In this document: piece by piece, positions 1 to 8,727 of the stretch
Position numbering within the stretch: the stretch's first letter is position 1
How the letters are laid out: each line of letters opens with the position of its first letter
Assembly (NCBI GenBank): GCA_008017145.1
Contig: SSGY01000105.1
Location: forward strand, 1 to 25,610
Length of the DNA: 25,610 nucleotides
Origin: Neisseriales bacterium
GTDB lineage: Bacteria; Pseudomonadota; Gammaproteobacteria; Burkholderiales; UBA11063
Reading direction: 5' to 3'
Position numbers and translations under genes: made by a program
The notes under the pieces: generated by a model
Told to the model about the DNA's origin: nothing
The model's input: only the letters and a program-made list of their open reading frames with translations
The model's database searches: none

Positions 1-34
1 CAATAACGGTGGTGGTGATCGTCGCGGCTGGTAA
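1..34 (+). CDS. 3' end of an unidentified Gly/Arg-rich protein (partial)
   Basis: Only the last ten codons are inside the window. They read NNGGGDRRGW and end in TAA at 32-34. A Gly/Arg/Asn-rich tail is common in RNA-binding proteins, RNA helicases and single-strand DNA binding proteins, but ten residues cannot decide between these. A strong terminator 28 bp downstream supports a genuine gene end. The rest of the gene lies upstream of the window. Confidence 0.5.
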   Translation, partial: NNGGGDRRGW

Positions 35-62
35 GTCGATAAGCTTTATGCTAATTACAAAG

Positions 63-94
63 ATGGCACTGAGTTAAATTCAGTGCCATTTTTA
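63..94 (+). terminator. Rho-independent terminator
   Basis: A perfect 10-bp stem (ATGGCACTGA at 63-72 with TCAGTGCCAT at 80-89) encloses a 7-nt loop and runs into a T tract. It sits just after the stop codon of the partial first gene and should end that transcript. Confidence 0.9.
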
Positions 95-492
95 TTTTCT
101 AAATTCATTCAACTTTCAAGATTAAAACATTATTTATTCTGCCTGAATCTTTTCTAAAAAATTGAAACCACCTCGGTCTGCTATTTTACTTTTTTTTATC
201 GTGTTTTTCAAAAGTTATTTACGCCTTAATTTGCTGCTTTTATAAAACTTAATGAATATTTTGTTACCTTGTAGATATTTTGTGCTATTTTAGTGTAGTA
301 AATTGATTCATTGTCTCAAATCTTGTCATGAGCTAAGGTACTGTAGTAATGCGCTTATTATTGGCGAATAGCAAAGTAATATTTATTTGTTTAATACAGA
401 AGATAATATTTATATAAAAATCTACTCAGTTAATCAGTGATTTATTATAAAATAGTAGCTGGTTTTAATTTTTTTGTATAAGTGAGAAGCAA
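95..492. other. Intergenic region upstream of cphA
   Basis: About 400 bp with very high A+T and no convincing ORF on either strand. It presumably holds the cphA promoter. The best -10-like box I see is TATAAAAT at 446-453, about 40 bp before the cphA ATG, but no good -35 hexamer stands 16-18 bp upstream of it. A second weak candidate is TTGTTA at 261-266 followed by an AT-rich box near 286-292. I see no clear ArgR-type or other operator palindrome and no structured RNA. Confidence 0.4.
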
Positions 493-3300
493 ATGAAGAT
501 TTTAGCTACGAATGTTTATGTTGGTCCTAATATATATGCTGGTTTTCCAGTAATTCGTCATGTTATCGATGTTGGGGTGTTAGAGCAGTGGCCTTCAGTG
601 CGTTTGGGGCAAAATTTTATTGAAAAGCTTCTGGCGGCGATTCCATCGCTGCACGAGCATCATTGTTCGCATGGTGAAGAGGGTGGATTTGTACGCCGTT
701 TAAAAGAAGATGAAGGTACTTGGATTGGGCATATCTGGGAGCATGTTACTCTAGAAATTCAAATGCTGGCTGGTGTTCCAGTTAGTTTTGGACGTACTCG
801 CGGCAACGGTAAAGAAGGACAATACAATTTAGTTTTTGAATACAAACAACGTGATGTTGGTTTACGAGCAAGTGAGCTAGCACGTGATTTGTTAGTATCA
901 ATTATGCCAGATGAAGTTAAAGCTCAGGTTGAACATAAAGTTCCCGAAGATTTTGATTTTGCTTATGAAAAAGTTCGCTTCATTCGCTTTGCTCAAAAAA
1001 TGAACTTTGGTCCAAGTACACAATCGATTGTTGATGCTGCAATTGAACGAAATATTCCATATCTACGTTTAAACGAAGCATCTTTAATTCAACTTGGCTA
1101 TGGTAAATACCAAAAACGCATTCAAGCAACAATTACTAGTGAAACTCGTTTTATTTCTGTTGAATTGGCAAGCAATAAGAGTGCTACTGCTAATTTACTG
1201 GATAGTCTTGGCTTACCTGTTCCACAACAAAGAATTATTGGTTCAGAACGTGAAGCTGCTAAAGCCTTTCATTCAATTGGTGGACCTGTAGTAGTAAAAC
1301 CATTAGATGGTAATCATGGGCGTGGGATTTCAATTAACTTAACTACTGAGGAAGCGGTTGTTGAAGCATTCCATGTTGCAAAAGAAGTTTCACGTAGCGT
1401 GATTGTTGAATCATTCCTTGAGGGTGAAGATCATCGTATGCTAGTGGTTAATGGTAAATTAATCGCAGTGGCAAAACGTGTACCAGGTCATGTAGTTGGT
1501 GATGGTAAAAAAACTGTAGCTGAATTGGTAGAAATTGTTAACCAAGATCCACGACGTGGCGTTGGTCATGAAAAAGTATTAACTCGTTTAGAATTGGATT
1601 ACGCAGCTAATCAAATCCTTGAGAAAAAAGGTTATACAGCTGAGACAATCTTAAAAGATGGTGAAGTGTGTTATTTACGCGATACTGCTAATTTATCAAC
1701 TGGTGGAACTGCGATTGATTTAACTGATCAAGTCCATCCAGATAATAAAGAAATGGCTGAACGTGCAATTAAAGCGATTGGTTTAGATGTTGGCGGTGTT
1801 GATTTCTTGATTAAAGATATCAGTCAGTCATATCACGATATCGGTGGTGGAATATGTGAAGTAAATGCGGCACCTGGTTTCCGTATGCATACTCATCCAA
1901 CTGAAGGTAAGTCGCGTGATGTTGCTGGTGCAGTTATTGATATGTTATTCCCTGAGCCAGAAAAAGCACGCATTCCAACTGTTGCAATTACTGGTACAAA
2001 TGGTAAAACAACAACTTCACGCATGGTTGCTCATTTATGGAAACAAGCAGGAAAAGTAGTAGGTTTGACTACTACGGATGGTATTTACATAAATGGTAAA
2101 TTAACTGTGAAGGGTGATACTACTGGTCCTGTTTCAGCGCATATGGTATTACAAGATCCTAATACAGAGATCGCAGTATTAGAAACTGCACGTGGCGGAT
2201 TATTACGTAGCGGTTTAGGCTATGAATTCTGTAATGTTGGTGCATGTTTGAATGTTACTGCCGATCACATTGATATTAGCGAAGGTAATGGATTAGCAGA
2301 TTTGGCTAAAGTTAAACGTATTATTACTGATGCTGCGCGCGACACTGCTGTATTGAATGCTGATGATATTGAGTGCTTAAAAATGGCATCAACTACTGAA
2401 GCAGAAAATATTTTCTACGTAACAATGAATCCTCAGCACAATTTAGTGCGTGAACATATTCGTTTAGGTGGTAAAGCGGTTATTATTGAAAAAGGTGTTA
2501 ATGGCGACATGATCACAATTTTTGATAATGGTGTGCATGTTCCGGTATTATGGACACATTTAATTCCTGCAACAATGGAAGGTAAAGCAATCCATAACGT
2601 CCAAAATGCTATGTTTGCAGTAGCTATTGCTTACAGTATGGGTATGAATCTTGATGATTTACGTAATGGCTTACGTACATTTGTTAATAGTTATCATCAA
2701 ACTCCAGGTCGGATGAATTTCTATGATGAGCATCCATTTAAAGTATTGCTAGATTATGGTCATAATCCAGCTGCGATTAATATGATTGGCAAATTTGTTG
2801 ATCAGATGAGTGTGTCTGGTAAAAAATTAGCCGTAGTTACATTCCCTGGTGATCGTACCAACGCATTAATTGAAGAAAGCGTTAAACTGTTACCGTCTCA
2901 CTTTACGCACTTCATTTGTAAACAAGATGATAACCGTCGCGGGCGTAAAGATGGTGAAGTTCCTGAATTGATCCGTGAGCTTTTGATTAAACATGGTGCT
3001 AATCCTGCTAATGTAGAAGTGGTACTTGATGAGCAAGATGCTATTAACAAAGCTTTAAGCACTGCTCATGAGGGTGACTTTATTGTTGTGTTAGCGGATA
3101 AAGTTAGCCGTTGTTGGAAGCAAATTACTTCATATAAATCTGATGGTAATACGCGCGTAAAAGAAGTTGATACCCGTGCAGAAGACCATTTGTTGGATCG
3201 TGTGGAAGTTGATTTGATTTCTGATGCAATCAATAATGCAACTATCCGTACCGATAAACGCGGTGTAATCATTGAAGTTGAAGAAGAAAATAACGACTAG
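493..3300 (+). CDS. cphA: Cyanophycin synthetase CphA
   Basis: This enzyme makes cyanophycin, a poly-Asp backbone with Arg on each side chain. It adds Asp and Arg in turn at the cost of one ATP each, and the product is a cytoplasmic nitrogen and carbon store. The 935-aa protein is slightly longer than the usual 870-915 aa and shows the three family parts. These are an N-terminal domain (about 1-160), an ATP-grasp domain (about 220-485, with VVVKPLDGNHGRG at 266-278 giving ATP-binding K269, and ESFLEGEDHR at 306-315), and a Mur-ligase-like domain with P-loop TGTNGKTTT at 500-508. The DYGHNP motif of the Mur-type C-terminal part is present. All motifs look intact, so both ligase sites should work. 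The ribosome site is weak (GAGAAG, 4-8 nt before the ATG). A related Mur-ligase gene follows after a hairpin, then the degradation genes cphB and iaaA. Confidence 0.96.
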   Translation: MKILATNVYVGPNIYAGFPVIRHVIDVGVLEQWPSVRLGQNFIEKLLAAIPSLHEHHCSHGEEGGFVRRLKEDEGTWIGHIWEHVTLEIQMLAGVPVSFGRTRGNGKEGQYNLVFEYKQRDVGLRASELARDLLVSIMPDEVKAQVEHKVPEDFDFAYEKVRFIRFAQKMNFGPSTQSIVDAAIERNIPYLRLNEASLIQLGYGKYQKRIQATITSETRFISVELASNKSATANLLDSLGLPVPQQRIIGSEREAAKAFHSIGGPVVVKPLDGNHGRGISINLTTEEAVVEAFHVAKEVSRSVIVESFLEGEDHRMLVVNGKLIAVAKRVPGHVVGDGKKTVAELVEIVNQDPRRGVGHEKVLTRLELDYAANQILEKKGYTAETILKDGEVCYLRDTANLSTGGTAIDLTDQVHPDNKEMAERAIKAIGLDVGGVDFLIKDISQSYHDIGGGICEVNAAPGFRMHTHPTEGKSRDVAGAVIDMLFPEPEKARIPTVAITGTNGKTTTSRMVAHLWKQAGKVVGLTTTDGIYINGKLTVKGDTTGPVSAHMVLQDPNTEIAVLETARGGLLRSGLGYEFCNVGACLNVTADHIDISEGNGLADLAKVKRIITDAARDTAVLNADDIECLKMASTTEAENIFYVTMNPQHNLVREHIRLGGKAVIIEKGVNGDMITIFDNGVHVPVLWTHLIPATMEGKAIHNVQNAMFAVAIAYSMGMNLDDLRNGLRTFVNSYHQTPGRMNFYDEHPFKVLLDYGHNPAAINMIGKFVDQMSVSGKKLAVVTFPGDRTNALIEESVKLLPSHFTHFICKQDDNRRGRKDGEVPELIRELLIKHGANPANVEVVLDEQDAINKALSTAHEGDFIVVLADKVSRCWKQITSYKSDGNTRVKEVDTRAEDHLLDRVEVDLISDAINNATIRTDKRGVIIEVEEENND

Positions 3301-3331
3301 TTGATTATTGACTATTAACTTCATATCTATT

Positions 3332-3362
3332 CGGCATATCAATTGTTAAATTGATGTGCCGT
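3332..3362 (+). terminator. Hairpin between cphA and the cphA-like gene
   Basis: A 13-bp stem (3332-3344 with 3349-3361, one G:U pair) closes a 4-nt loop and is followed by TTAATTTCTATTT, a weak T-rich tail. It could be a partial terminator or an mRNA 3'-end stabiliser, lowering expression of the next gene relative to cphA. Its strength cannot be judged from sequence alone. Confidence 0.55.
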
Positions 3363-3413
3363 TAATTTCTATTTAGTATCATCTCAATTGGTTTTGAGTA
3401 AAAGGAAAAAACC

Positions 3414-5132
3414 ATGTTTCAAAGAGACGCACTTGCAATTCGCATTTTAGCTGGAACTAATATGTTTTTCTCAGGTGTGGGGGCTATTTCTGAAATAGTT
3501 ACTCGTGATGAGCACAAGCAAGAGTTTGCTAATGATTATGAAGCGGTACTTCGCAAAATATTGGATGAGCTTGGCTGGGATGATGTACCAGTTCATAAGC
3601 GTGTATATAGCCGTGGGATTATCATGGCAATTCCAACTGAATTTGATCTAACTTACGCTGGTTGTAAAATTTTAGGTGTTGCTTTTGATATTGCAGCAGC
3701 CAAATACAATAAGACAGAGGAACTAGATTTTGCAGAAGAATTAGAGTATTTGGAGTATATTATTTCTAAAGAACGTTATATGACGCTTAGAAATATCTAT
3801 AATGAAGCTAAGGATCGTTCGCTTAATGTTTATCTTGATCAGAATATTATTAGTATTGGTAGTGGTAAAGGTGCTTATATTGCTAATATTGATGAAATTG
3901 GTTATGATGATGTTCCTTGGGATAAAATCTATGAAATACCTAGTGTAATGGTAACTGGGACTAATGGTAAGACTACGACTGTACGTCTAACTAGTTTTAT
4001 TTCACAAAATGCAGGAAAATGTGTAGGGTATTGTTCAACTGATTGGGTAATGATCAATGGTGAAGTCGTTTCTGAGGGGGATCTATCTGGACCTCATGGA
4101 AATCGCCGTGTAATGACTACTCCTGATGTAGATGTTGCTGTTCTTGAAGTTGCACGTGGTGGTATTGTTAAACGCGGTTTGGCGACTTCTAATGTCGGTG
4201 GTGCGGTAGTAATGAACGTTTCTGAGGATCATCTAGGCGTTAATGGTATCGACGATGTAATGGATCTGGCGCGTGCCAAATTTACGGTACAGAATGCGGT
4301 ACGTCCGGGTGGACATAATGTGGTAAATTTAGATGATGAAATTTCGCATTCCTTTATTGATGGATTGCCACGTGCACGAGCTTTCTTTAGCCAAAAATTA
4401 GCAGCTGATGAAGTTATTAAGTTTATTAAAACGTCAGATGATTATGCATGTTTTGTTGAAAATAATAATTTTGTTGTTTATCGTCACGGTGAAAAACATG
4501 TTATCGCTGGTGTAAATGATGTCGATCTTACTTATAACGGAATAGCGAAACATAATATTGAAAATGTGTTGGCTGCGATTTGTTTGAGTATAGAGCTTGG
4601 ACGCAGTTATGAGGAAATTACTGCGGGTCTGTTAGCGTTTAGAAACGATGAGCATAACCATGGACGTTTTAATATGTTTGAGGTTAAAGGCTTTAAAGAT
4701 AGCAAAATTTTTGTTGATTATGGGCATAACTTAGCGTCGGTTGATAATATGCTTAAATTCGCGCGAAGCATTGGTAATTCTGCTACTAAAATCACGGTAT
4801 TGTTAGGATTATCTGGTGATCGTAAGTTTATGGTGGACAATATAGCGAAGAGTGTGGTTCAACATAAAATAGATTACGTAATTGTAAAAATGTTTACTAG
4901 TCATCTTCGTGGTGCAGAGGTTGGCGAATTAGCTCAATTTCTACAGGAGCGACTGTTGAAGCGTGGTTTTGATACTAAAAACATTGTTGCTACCGTAGAT
5001 CAAGAAATAGAGGCATTAGAGTTAGTCTTATCTAATATGGAAGATAATCATCTTTATATTATGCTATGTCAAGATCAAGCCGCGGAAGTTATTAATGCAA
5101 TAAAGAAATATAATAACGAAGCGAATGCCTGA
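3414..5132 (+). CDS. Cyanophycin synthetase-like protein with Mur ligase domain only
   Basis: A 572-aa protein clearly related to the C-terminal half of CphA. It has a Mur-ligase P-loop VTGTNGKTTT at 180-189, the downstream LEVARGGI, NVSEDHLG and VDYGHNLAS motifs of that fold, and a normal Mur C-terminal domain. The N-terminal 170 residues do not show the ATP-grasp motifs seen in the neighbouring CphA (no VVKPxxGNxGRG, no ExxxxGxDHR). At most one ATP-dependent ligation site is therefore present. Paired cphA genes (cphA and cphA') are known in Betaproteobacteria and this is probably that second protein. It differs from cyanobacterial CphA2, in which, as I recall, the ATP-grasp site is the one retained. 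It might add only one of the two amino acids, prime chains, or assist CphA; none of this is shown by sequence. The ribosome site AAGGAAA lies 8 nt before the ATG. Confidence 0.82.
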   Translation: MFQRDALAIRILAGTNMFFSGVGAISEIVTRDEHKQEFANDYEAVLRKILDELGWDDVPVHKRVYSRGIIMAIPTEFDLTYAGCKILGVAFDIAAAKYNKTEELDFAEELEYLEYIISKERYMTLRNIYNEAKDRSLNVYLDQNIISIGSGKGAYIANIDEIGYDDVPWDKIYEIPSVMVTGTNGKTTTVRLTSFISQNAGKCVGYCSTDWVMINGEVVSEGDLSGPHGNRRVMTTPDVDVAVLEVARGGIVKRGLATSNVGGAVVMNVSEDHLGVNGIDDVMDLARAKFTVQNAVRPGGHNVVNLDDEISHSFIDGLPRARAFFSQKLAADEVIKFIKTSDDYACFVENNNFVVYRHGEKHVIAGVNDVDLTYNGIAKHNIENVLAAICLSIELGRSYEEITAGLLAFRNDEHNHGRFNMFEVKGFKDSKIFVDYGHNLASVDNMLKFARSIGNSATKITVLLGLSGDRKFMVDNIAKSVVQHKIDYVIVKMFTSHLRGAEVGELAQFLQERLLKRGFDTKNIVATVDQEIEALELVLSNMEDNHLYIMLCQDQAAEVINAIKKYNNEANA

Positions 5133-5139
5133 TAATGCT

Positions 5140-5184
5140 ACATTAAGGCGCTATCTTTGATAAAATAGCGTCTTAATGTAAAAT
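5140..5184. terminator. Hairpin between the cphA-like gene and cphB
   Basis: A 15-bp stem (5140-5154 with 5165-5179, one G:T mismatch position) and a 10-nt loop start 8 bp after the stop codon. The tail is AAAATATTT rather than a clean T tract, so it may be a terminator or a processing and stability element. It separates the synthesis genes from the degradation genes, and cphB could have its own promoter in the next 90 bp. Confidence 0.6.
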
Positions 5185-5272
5185 ATTTAATTGGGTGGCA
5201 CGAAATTAGTTTTGATAGTTGCCTAGGTAGAGAAAAATTGATGATTGGATCAATAACTAGAGGAATTTATTA

Positions 5273-6106
5273 ATGAGTATGGAGCATAAGTCAGCGCGTG
5301 GTTTTATTATACCTATTGGTGGACGAGAAGAAAAAGAAGTTAATCCTAGAGTTTTAGAGCGATTTGTTCAGTTAAGTGGTGGTAAAGATGCCATTATTTC
5401 CGTTATTCCAACTGCTTCTAATTTGGAAGATACGGGTGATCGTTACGTTGAAATTTTTCAGCGTCTAGGTGTAAAAAAAATATATAACAATAATATCTCA
5501 AGTCGGTTAGATGCGAATAATGAGATTTTTGTAAAACAATTAACTGAATCGACTGGTATTTTTATGACCGGTGGAAATCAGTTGCTTTTATCTACAGTGC
5601 TTGGTGGTACAGTAATTGCTAAAATGATTCGCAAACGTAATGCAGAAGGTGTTCCTGTTGCAGGAACTTCAGCTGGAGCTGCATTTATTCCTGAGCACAT
5701 GATTGTTTCAGGTGATTCTGGTCTTATTCCGCGTGTTGGTGGTGTAATGATAGCCCCAGGACTTGGGCTAACCAATAAAATTATGATAGATCAACATTTT
5801 TCACAGCGTAATCGTCTTGGACGCTTGTTAACAGCTCTCTCCTATAACCCTTATAAAACAGGTGTTGGCGTTGATGAAGATACTGCTGCAATTATTGATG
5901 CGGAAGGTAATATTGAAGCTATTGGTAGTGGGGCGCTAACCGTAGTTGATATGTCTAAAGTTGAATTTTCATCGGTGGCAAGTACTTCACCGGGTGAAGC
6001 GATTAGTTTAGTTGGCGTTAAGATTCATACTTTATTGAGTGGTGATCGTTACAACACCAAAACGCATGAAGTAATTCAGCTAATTAGTAAGGTTGTAGAA
6101 GAATGA
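5273..6106 (+). CDS. cphB: Cyanophycinase CphB
   Basis: This serine exopeptidase of family S51 cuts cyanophycin from the end and releases beta-Asp-Arg dipeptides in the cytoplasm. The 277-aa length is normal for the intracellular enzyme and no signal peptide is present. The PIGG motif at 14-17, the FMTGGNQ motif and the nucleophile elbow GTSAGA with S133 are all seen, and DQHFSQRNRLGR is the conserved family stretch after it. The start at 5273 has ribosome site AGAGGA 8 nt upstream; an ATG two codons later would work almost as well. The stop codon overlaps the iaaA start (ATGA), so the two degradation steps are translationally coupled. I am very sure of the call. Confidence 0.96.
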   Translation: MSMEHKSARGFIIPIGGREEKEVNPRVLERFVQLSGGKDAIISVIPTASNLEDTGDRYVEIFQRLGVKKIYNNNISSRLDANNEIFVKQLTESTGIFMTGGNQLLLSTVLGGTVIAKMIRKRNAEGVPVAGTSAGAAFIPEHMIVSGDSGLIPRVGGVMIAPGLGLTNKIMIDQHFSQRNRLGRLLTALSYNPYKTGVGVDEDTAAIIDAEGNIEAIGSGALTVVDMSKVEFSSVASTSPGEAISLVGVKIHTLLSGDRYNTKTHEVIQLISKVVEE

Positions 6107-6963
6107 AACGTGTCATTATTCATGGCGGGTGTGGTGCTCGCGAAGACAGCACTACACCTTTTGAAGCGTATCATGAAAATTTGCTTCCGATCATTCAGCA
6201 AGCACATGAGTTTCTGGAAAGAACAAACAATGCTGTTGACACTGCTTTATTTGCTGCCAAGCTCTTAGAAGATAACCCGATTTTTAATGCGGGAACGGGT
6301 TCTCGTGTTCAACAAGATGGGCAGATCAGAATGTCGGCATCGTATATGGATAGTGTGAAGAATAAATTTTCAGGTGTAATTAATATTCAGAACGTACGTT
6401 ATCCATCAGAAGTGGCTCACGCACTACAACAACAACATCATAGTATCATTAGTGGTGAACATGCAACTAATCATGCCTATCAAAAGTTACAAATGATGCC
6501 ATATAATCCGATGACTGAAAAGCGTTGGAATGAATATCTTGAACTTAAAAAAGGCTTGACTGGAACAATCGGAGTGGTTGTATTAGATGATAATGGCGTT
6601 ATTTGTGCCATTACTTCTACTGGTGGTGCTGGATTTGAGATTCCTGGTCGAGTAGGGGATAGTCCAACCGTTGCAGGTAATTTTGCCTCAAATGTGATGG
6701 GGATTTCCTGTACCGGGATTGGAGAGGAAATTGTTAATAAAGCTGTTGCAAGTAAAGTTCACACACGGGTGAAGGATGGTATGACTTTGAGTGATGCTGT
6801 ACATCGTTCAATAGTTGAAAGCGATGCTGATGGTGATTACGTTGGACTCATTGCAATTGACAAAAATGGTAATGTTTGTACTGGAACAACAACTATTGCA
6901 CAAACTCTTTATGCATATTATGACGGTGATGGTTATCGGACATTTTTGCAAGATATTAAATGA
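6103..6963 (+). CDS. iaaA: Isoaspartyl peptidase / plant-type L-asparaginase
   Basis: This Ntn-hydrolase splits beta-aspartyl dipeptides, here most likely the beta-Asp-Arg made by CphB, into Asp and Arg. The precursor should cut itself before T155 (GTIGVV), making the new N-terminal Thr the nucleophile. STGG (T173), R183 and D186 in PGRVGDSP, and T204-G205 match catalytic and substrate-binding residues of E. coli IaaA (T179, T197, R207, D210, T230, G231). At 286 aa it is shorter than E. coli IaaA (321 aa). One small oddity is TGIGE where TGTGE is usual. It overlaps cphB by 4 bp and is followed at once by a terminator, so it is the last gene of the cyanophycin cluster. Confidence 0.94.
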   Translation: MKRVIIHGGCGAREDSTTPFEAYHENLLPIIQQAHEFLERTNNAVDTALFAAKLLEDNPIFNAGTGSRVQQDGQIRMSASYMDSVKNKFSGVINIQNVRYPSEVAHALQQQHHSIISGEHATNHAYQKLQMMPYNPMTEKRWNEYLELKKGLTGTIGVVVLDDNGVICAITSTGGAGFEIPGRVGDSPTVAGNFASNVMGISCTGIGEEIVNKAVASKVHTRVKDGMTLSDAVHRSIVESDADGDYVGLIAIDKNGNVCTGTTTIAQTLYAYYDGDGYRTFLQDIK

Positions 6964-6968
6964 AATTA

Positions 6969-6999
6969 AACCAGCTAAGATTAATTAGCTGGTTTTTTG
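6969..6999 (+). terminator. Rho-independent terminator after iaaA
   Basis: A perfect 10-bp stem (AACCAGCTAA at 6969-6978 with TTAGCTGGTT at 6985-6994) has a 6-nt loop and runs into six T residues. It begins 5 bp after the iaaA stop and closes the cyanophycin cluster. Confidence 0.93.
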
Positions 7000-7309
7000 T
7001 TATTTTATGTTGTAAAAAATTAACGCGTACTATAAAAGTCATTTTTATTGATATGGTTAATTCTTTTTCTAATTATATTGCACTGCACTATATAAAGTAC
7101 TATAAATCCTTGTCTTTTTGTTCAAAAATACCTTGTTATAAAACTTCTCAGTGGTAAAATGGGTTCTCTGTTGTAGTATGTATCTCTTTTCTAAGTTTAA
7201 AATTAAAACTTCACCTCTTGTTTAATTTGTGACAAAACTGTCTGACTTGTTTTCTATTGAGTTGCATATTTGATTATCTTTAAATTATTAAATAATAATG
7301 GACTAAATA
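7000..7309. other. Intergenic region with likely promoter of the glucan operon
   Basis: 310 bp of AT-rich sequence between the iaaA terminator and the first carbohydrate gene, with no credible gene. A possible promoter is TTGCAT at 7262-7267 and TATTAA at 7286-7291 with an 18-bp spacer, about 20 bp before the ATG. The leader has no good ribosome site (GGACTAAATA before the ATG). I see no obvious LacI-type or catabolite-type operator palindrome. Confidence 0.35.
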
Positions 7310-8698
7310 ATGAAAAAAAGAACATTGATTTCATCTTTGTGCGCTGGTATTATTTTAAGCGCATGCTCTAGCGGAACGTCTAGCACTTCAACAAGCTCAT
7401 TAACTCTTGAGCAGGTATTGCAGGATAACTTAACCTTTTTTCAATCTGGTGCAGGTGTCGATGCCAAGACCTTTATGCCATATGACACTATTTATGTGGA
7501 TAAAAATTCTCATAAAATTACTTCGACTAATGGTCAATTCAATACAACTGAAACAGGTTTGTATTTAAATATCTTGCTGTTGATCGCTGAGGGTAATATC
7601 AATAGCCCTTATATTAATAAAGACCAAGCAGTTGCGCAAATGTTGGTGATTACACAAGAGTTGCTGGATTTGCAAAATACGCCAGGTAAGAGCTGGAAAG
7701 GTTTATTCTATTGGCCATATAACATTGAGAGCAATGGCAATATTGCTCCGGCAACTTCGACTATTCCTGATGTTGATAATAGTAATCTGGATTTTTCTTT
7801 AGCTGCTTTAATTGGTGCTTATCAGTATAGTAGCGATCCATTGCGCAGTAAAATCGCGAAACAAGCATTAACTATTGTAAATAATCAACAAGAAGGCTGG
7901 ACTACGATTGGTACGTATACCAAGTCTCAACTTCCTAACCCAGATTGTCAACAATGTGTGGCTGCTGGATGGGATACAGCCACGGATAAACCGCTTGGTT
8001 ATTATATTGACCGCATGGCAAACGAAAGTCGCTTGTCTCCATTATGGATGTTGATTCAAGGATATACCGCAGAGTCTGGTGCATTTACCCAGATGCCAAT
8101 TTACTCCAACAATATTATACTAAATAACGGTGAATCAATTAATGCCGAGTTAACTTGGGATGGTACGATGTTCCAGTTATTACTACCAAGGATTTTACTC
8201 CGCGAAGATCAGTTAATACCTAATTATAATCAACTATTTAATAATTATATAGCTGCTCAACAACAGTATATTGAATCAAATAATATTATTGCTTTTCTTT
8301 CAGCATCCAGTGCTACCAACGATACTTACCATGGTGACTTTGGTGCGCCAAGTTTAAATGAGTGCTATGTGCGTGGTTGGTGCCAATTGCCTGCATTTAT
8401 TGATGGAACGCCTCATGCAACAGGCCTAGTGGCATTAGAAAACCCAGCTTTAAGTATGCAATATTTTAATAAATTATACCAGTGTAGCAACACCTTAACC
8501 CCATATGGTTTTTATGATGCGATTGGACAAAATTGCGAAACTGGAACGGCACTAATCTCACTAGATCAAGGAATGCTGGTGCTTGGATTAACTGGCAATA
8601 CAATTGCTAATTATGTGGGTGACTATATTAAGAGCGTTGGGAAATGGGAAATGGTACAGGGTCTATATCAACATTACCAGCCAGTACCATTCAACTAA
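7310..8698 (+). CDS. Exported lipoprotein with GH144/glycoamylase-like domain (candidate endo-beta-1,2-glucanase)
   Basis: A 462-aa lipoprotein with a KKR n-region, hydrophobic core and lipobox LSAC (lipidated C19), then a Ser/Thr linker. The rest resembles the glycoamylase fold (PF10091), which includes GH144 endo-beta-1,2-glucanases and the C-terminal part of cyclic beta-1,2-glucan synthases. The supporting stretches are a SNLDFSLAALIGAY stretch, MANESRLSPLW, LTWDGTMFQLLLPRIL, and near the end TPYGFYDAI followed by SLDQGMLVLGLTGN, which parallels the family YGFYDAF and DQGPIVVMIENYR pattern. The size fits secreted GH144 enzymes (about 450 aa). Its place as first gene of an operon with a GH94 oligoglucan phosphorylase and GH3 supports a job cutting beta-1,2-glucan outside the cytoplasm. 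I cannot name its catalytic residues. It has six Cys in the mature part, so disulfides are likely. Sequence similarity to the family is by eye only. Confidence 0.62.
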   Translation: MKKRTLISSLCAGIILSACSSGTSSTSTSSLTLEQVLQDNLTFFQSGAGVDAKTFMPYDTIYVDKNSHKITSTNGQFNTTETGLYLNILLLIAEGNINSPYINKDQAVAQMLVITQELLDLQNTPGKSWKGLFYWPYNIESNGNIAPATSTIPDVDNSNLDFSLAALIGAYQYSSDPLRSKIAKQALTIVNNQQEGWTTIGTYTKSQLPNPDCQQCVAAGWDTATDKPLGYYIDRMANESRLSPLWMLIQGYTAESGAFTQMPIYSNNIILNNGESINAELTWDGTMFQLLLPRILLREDQLIPNYNQLFNNYIAAQQQYIESNNIIAFLSASSATNDTYHGDFGAPSLNECYVRGWCQLPAFIDGTPHATGLVALENPALSMQYFNKLYQCSNTLTPYGFYDAIGQNCETGTALISLDQGMLVLGLTGNTIANYVGDYIKSVGKWEMVQGLYQHYQPVPFN

Positions 8699-8727
8699 AA
8701 TTAACTTATTTTTACAAAGGGGTAACC

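Noticed and set aside
6960..7157. 65-codon open frame overlapping the iaaA stop by ATGA
   Set aside because: Its start lies in the iaaA terminator, the composition is that of AT-rich noncoding DNA, and there is no family resemblance.
8644..8727. In-frame upstream extension of the sugar-binding protein from a GTG
   Set aside because: It would overlap the previous gene and bury the lipoprotein signal; the ATG at 8728 has a strong ribosome site.
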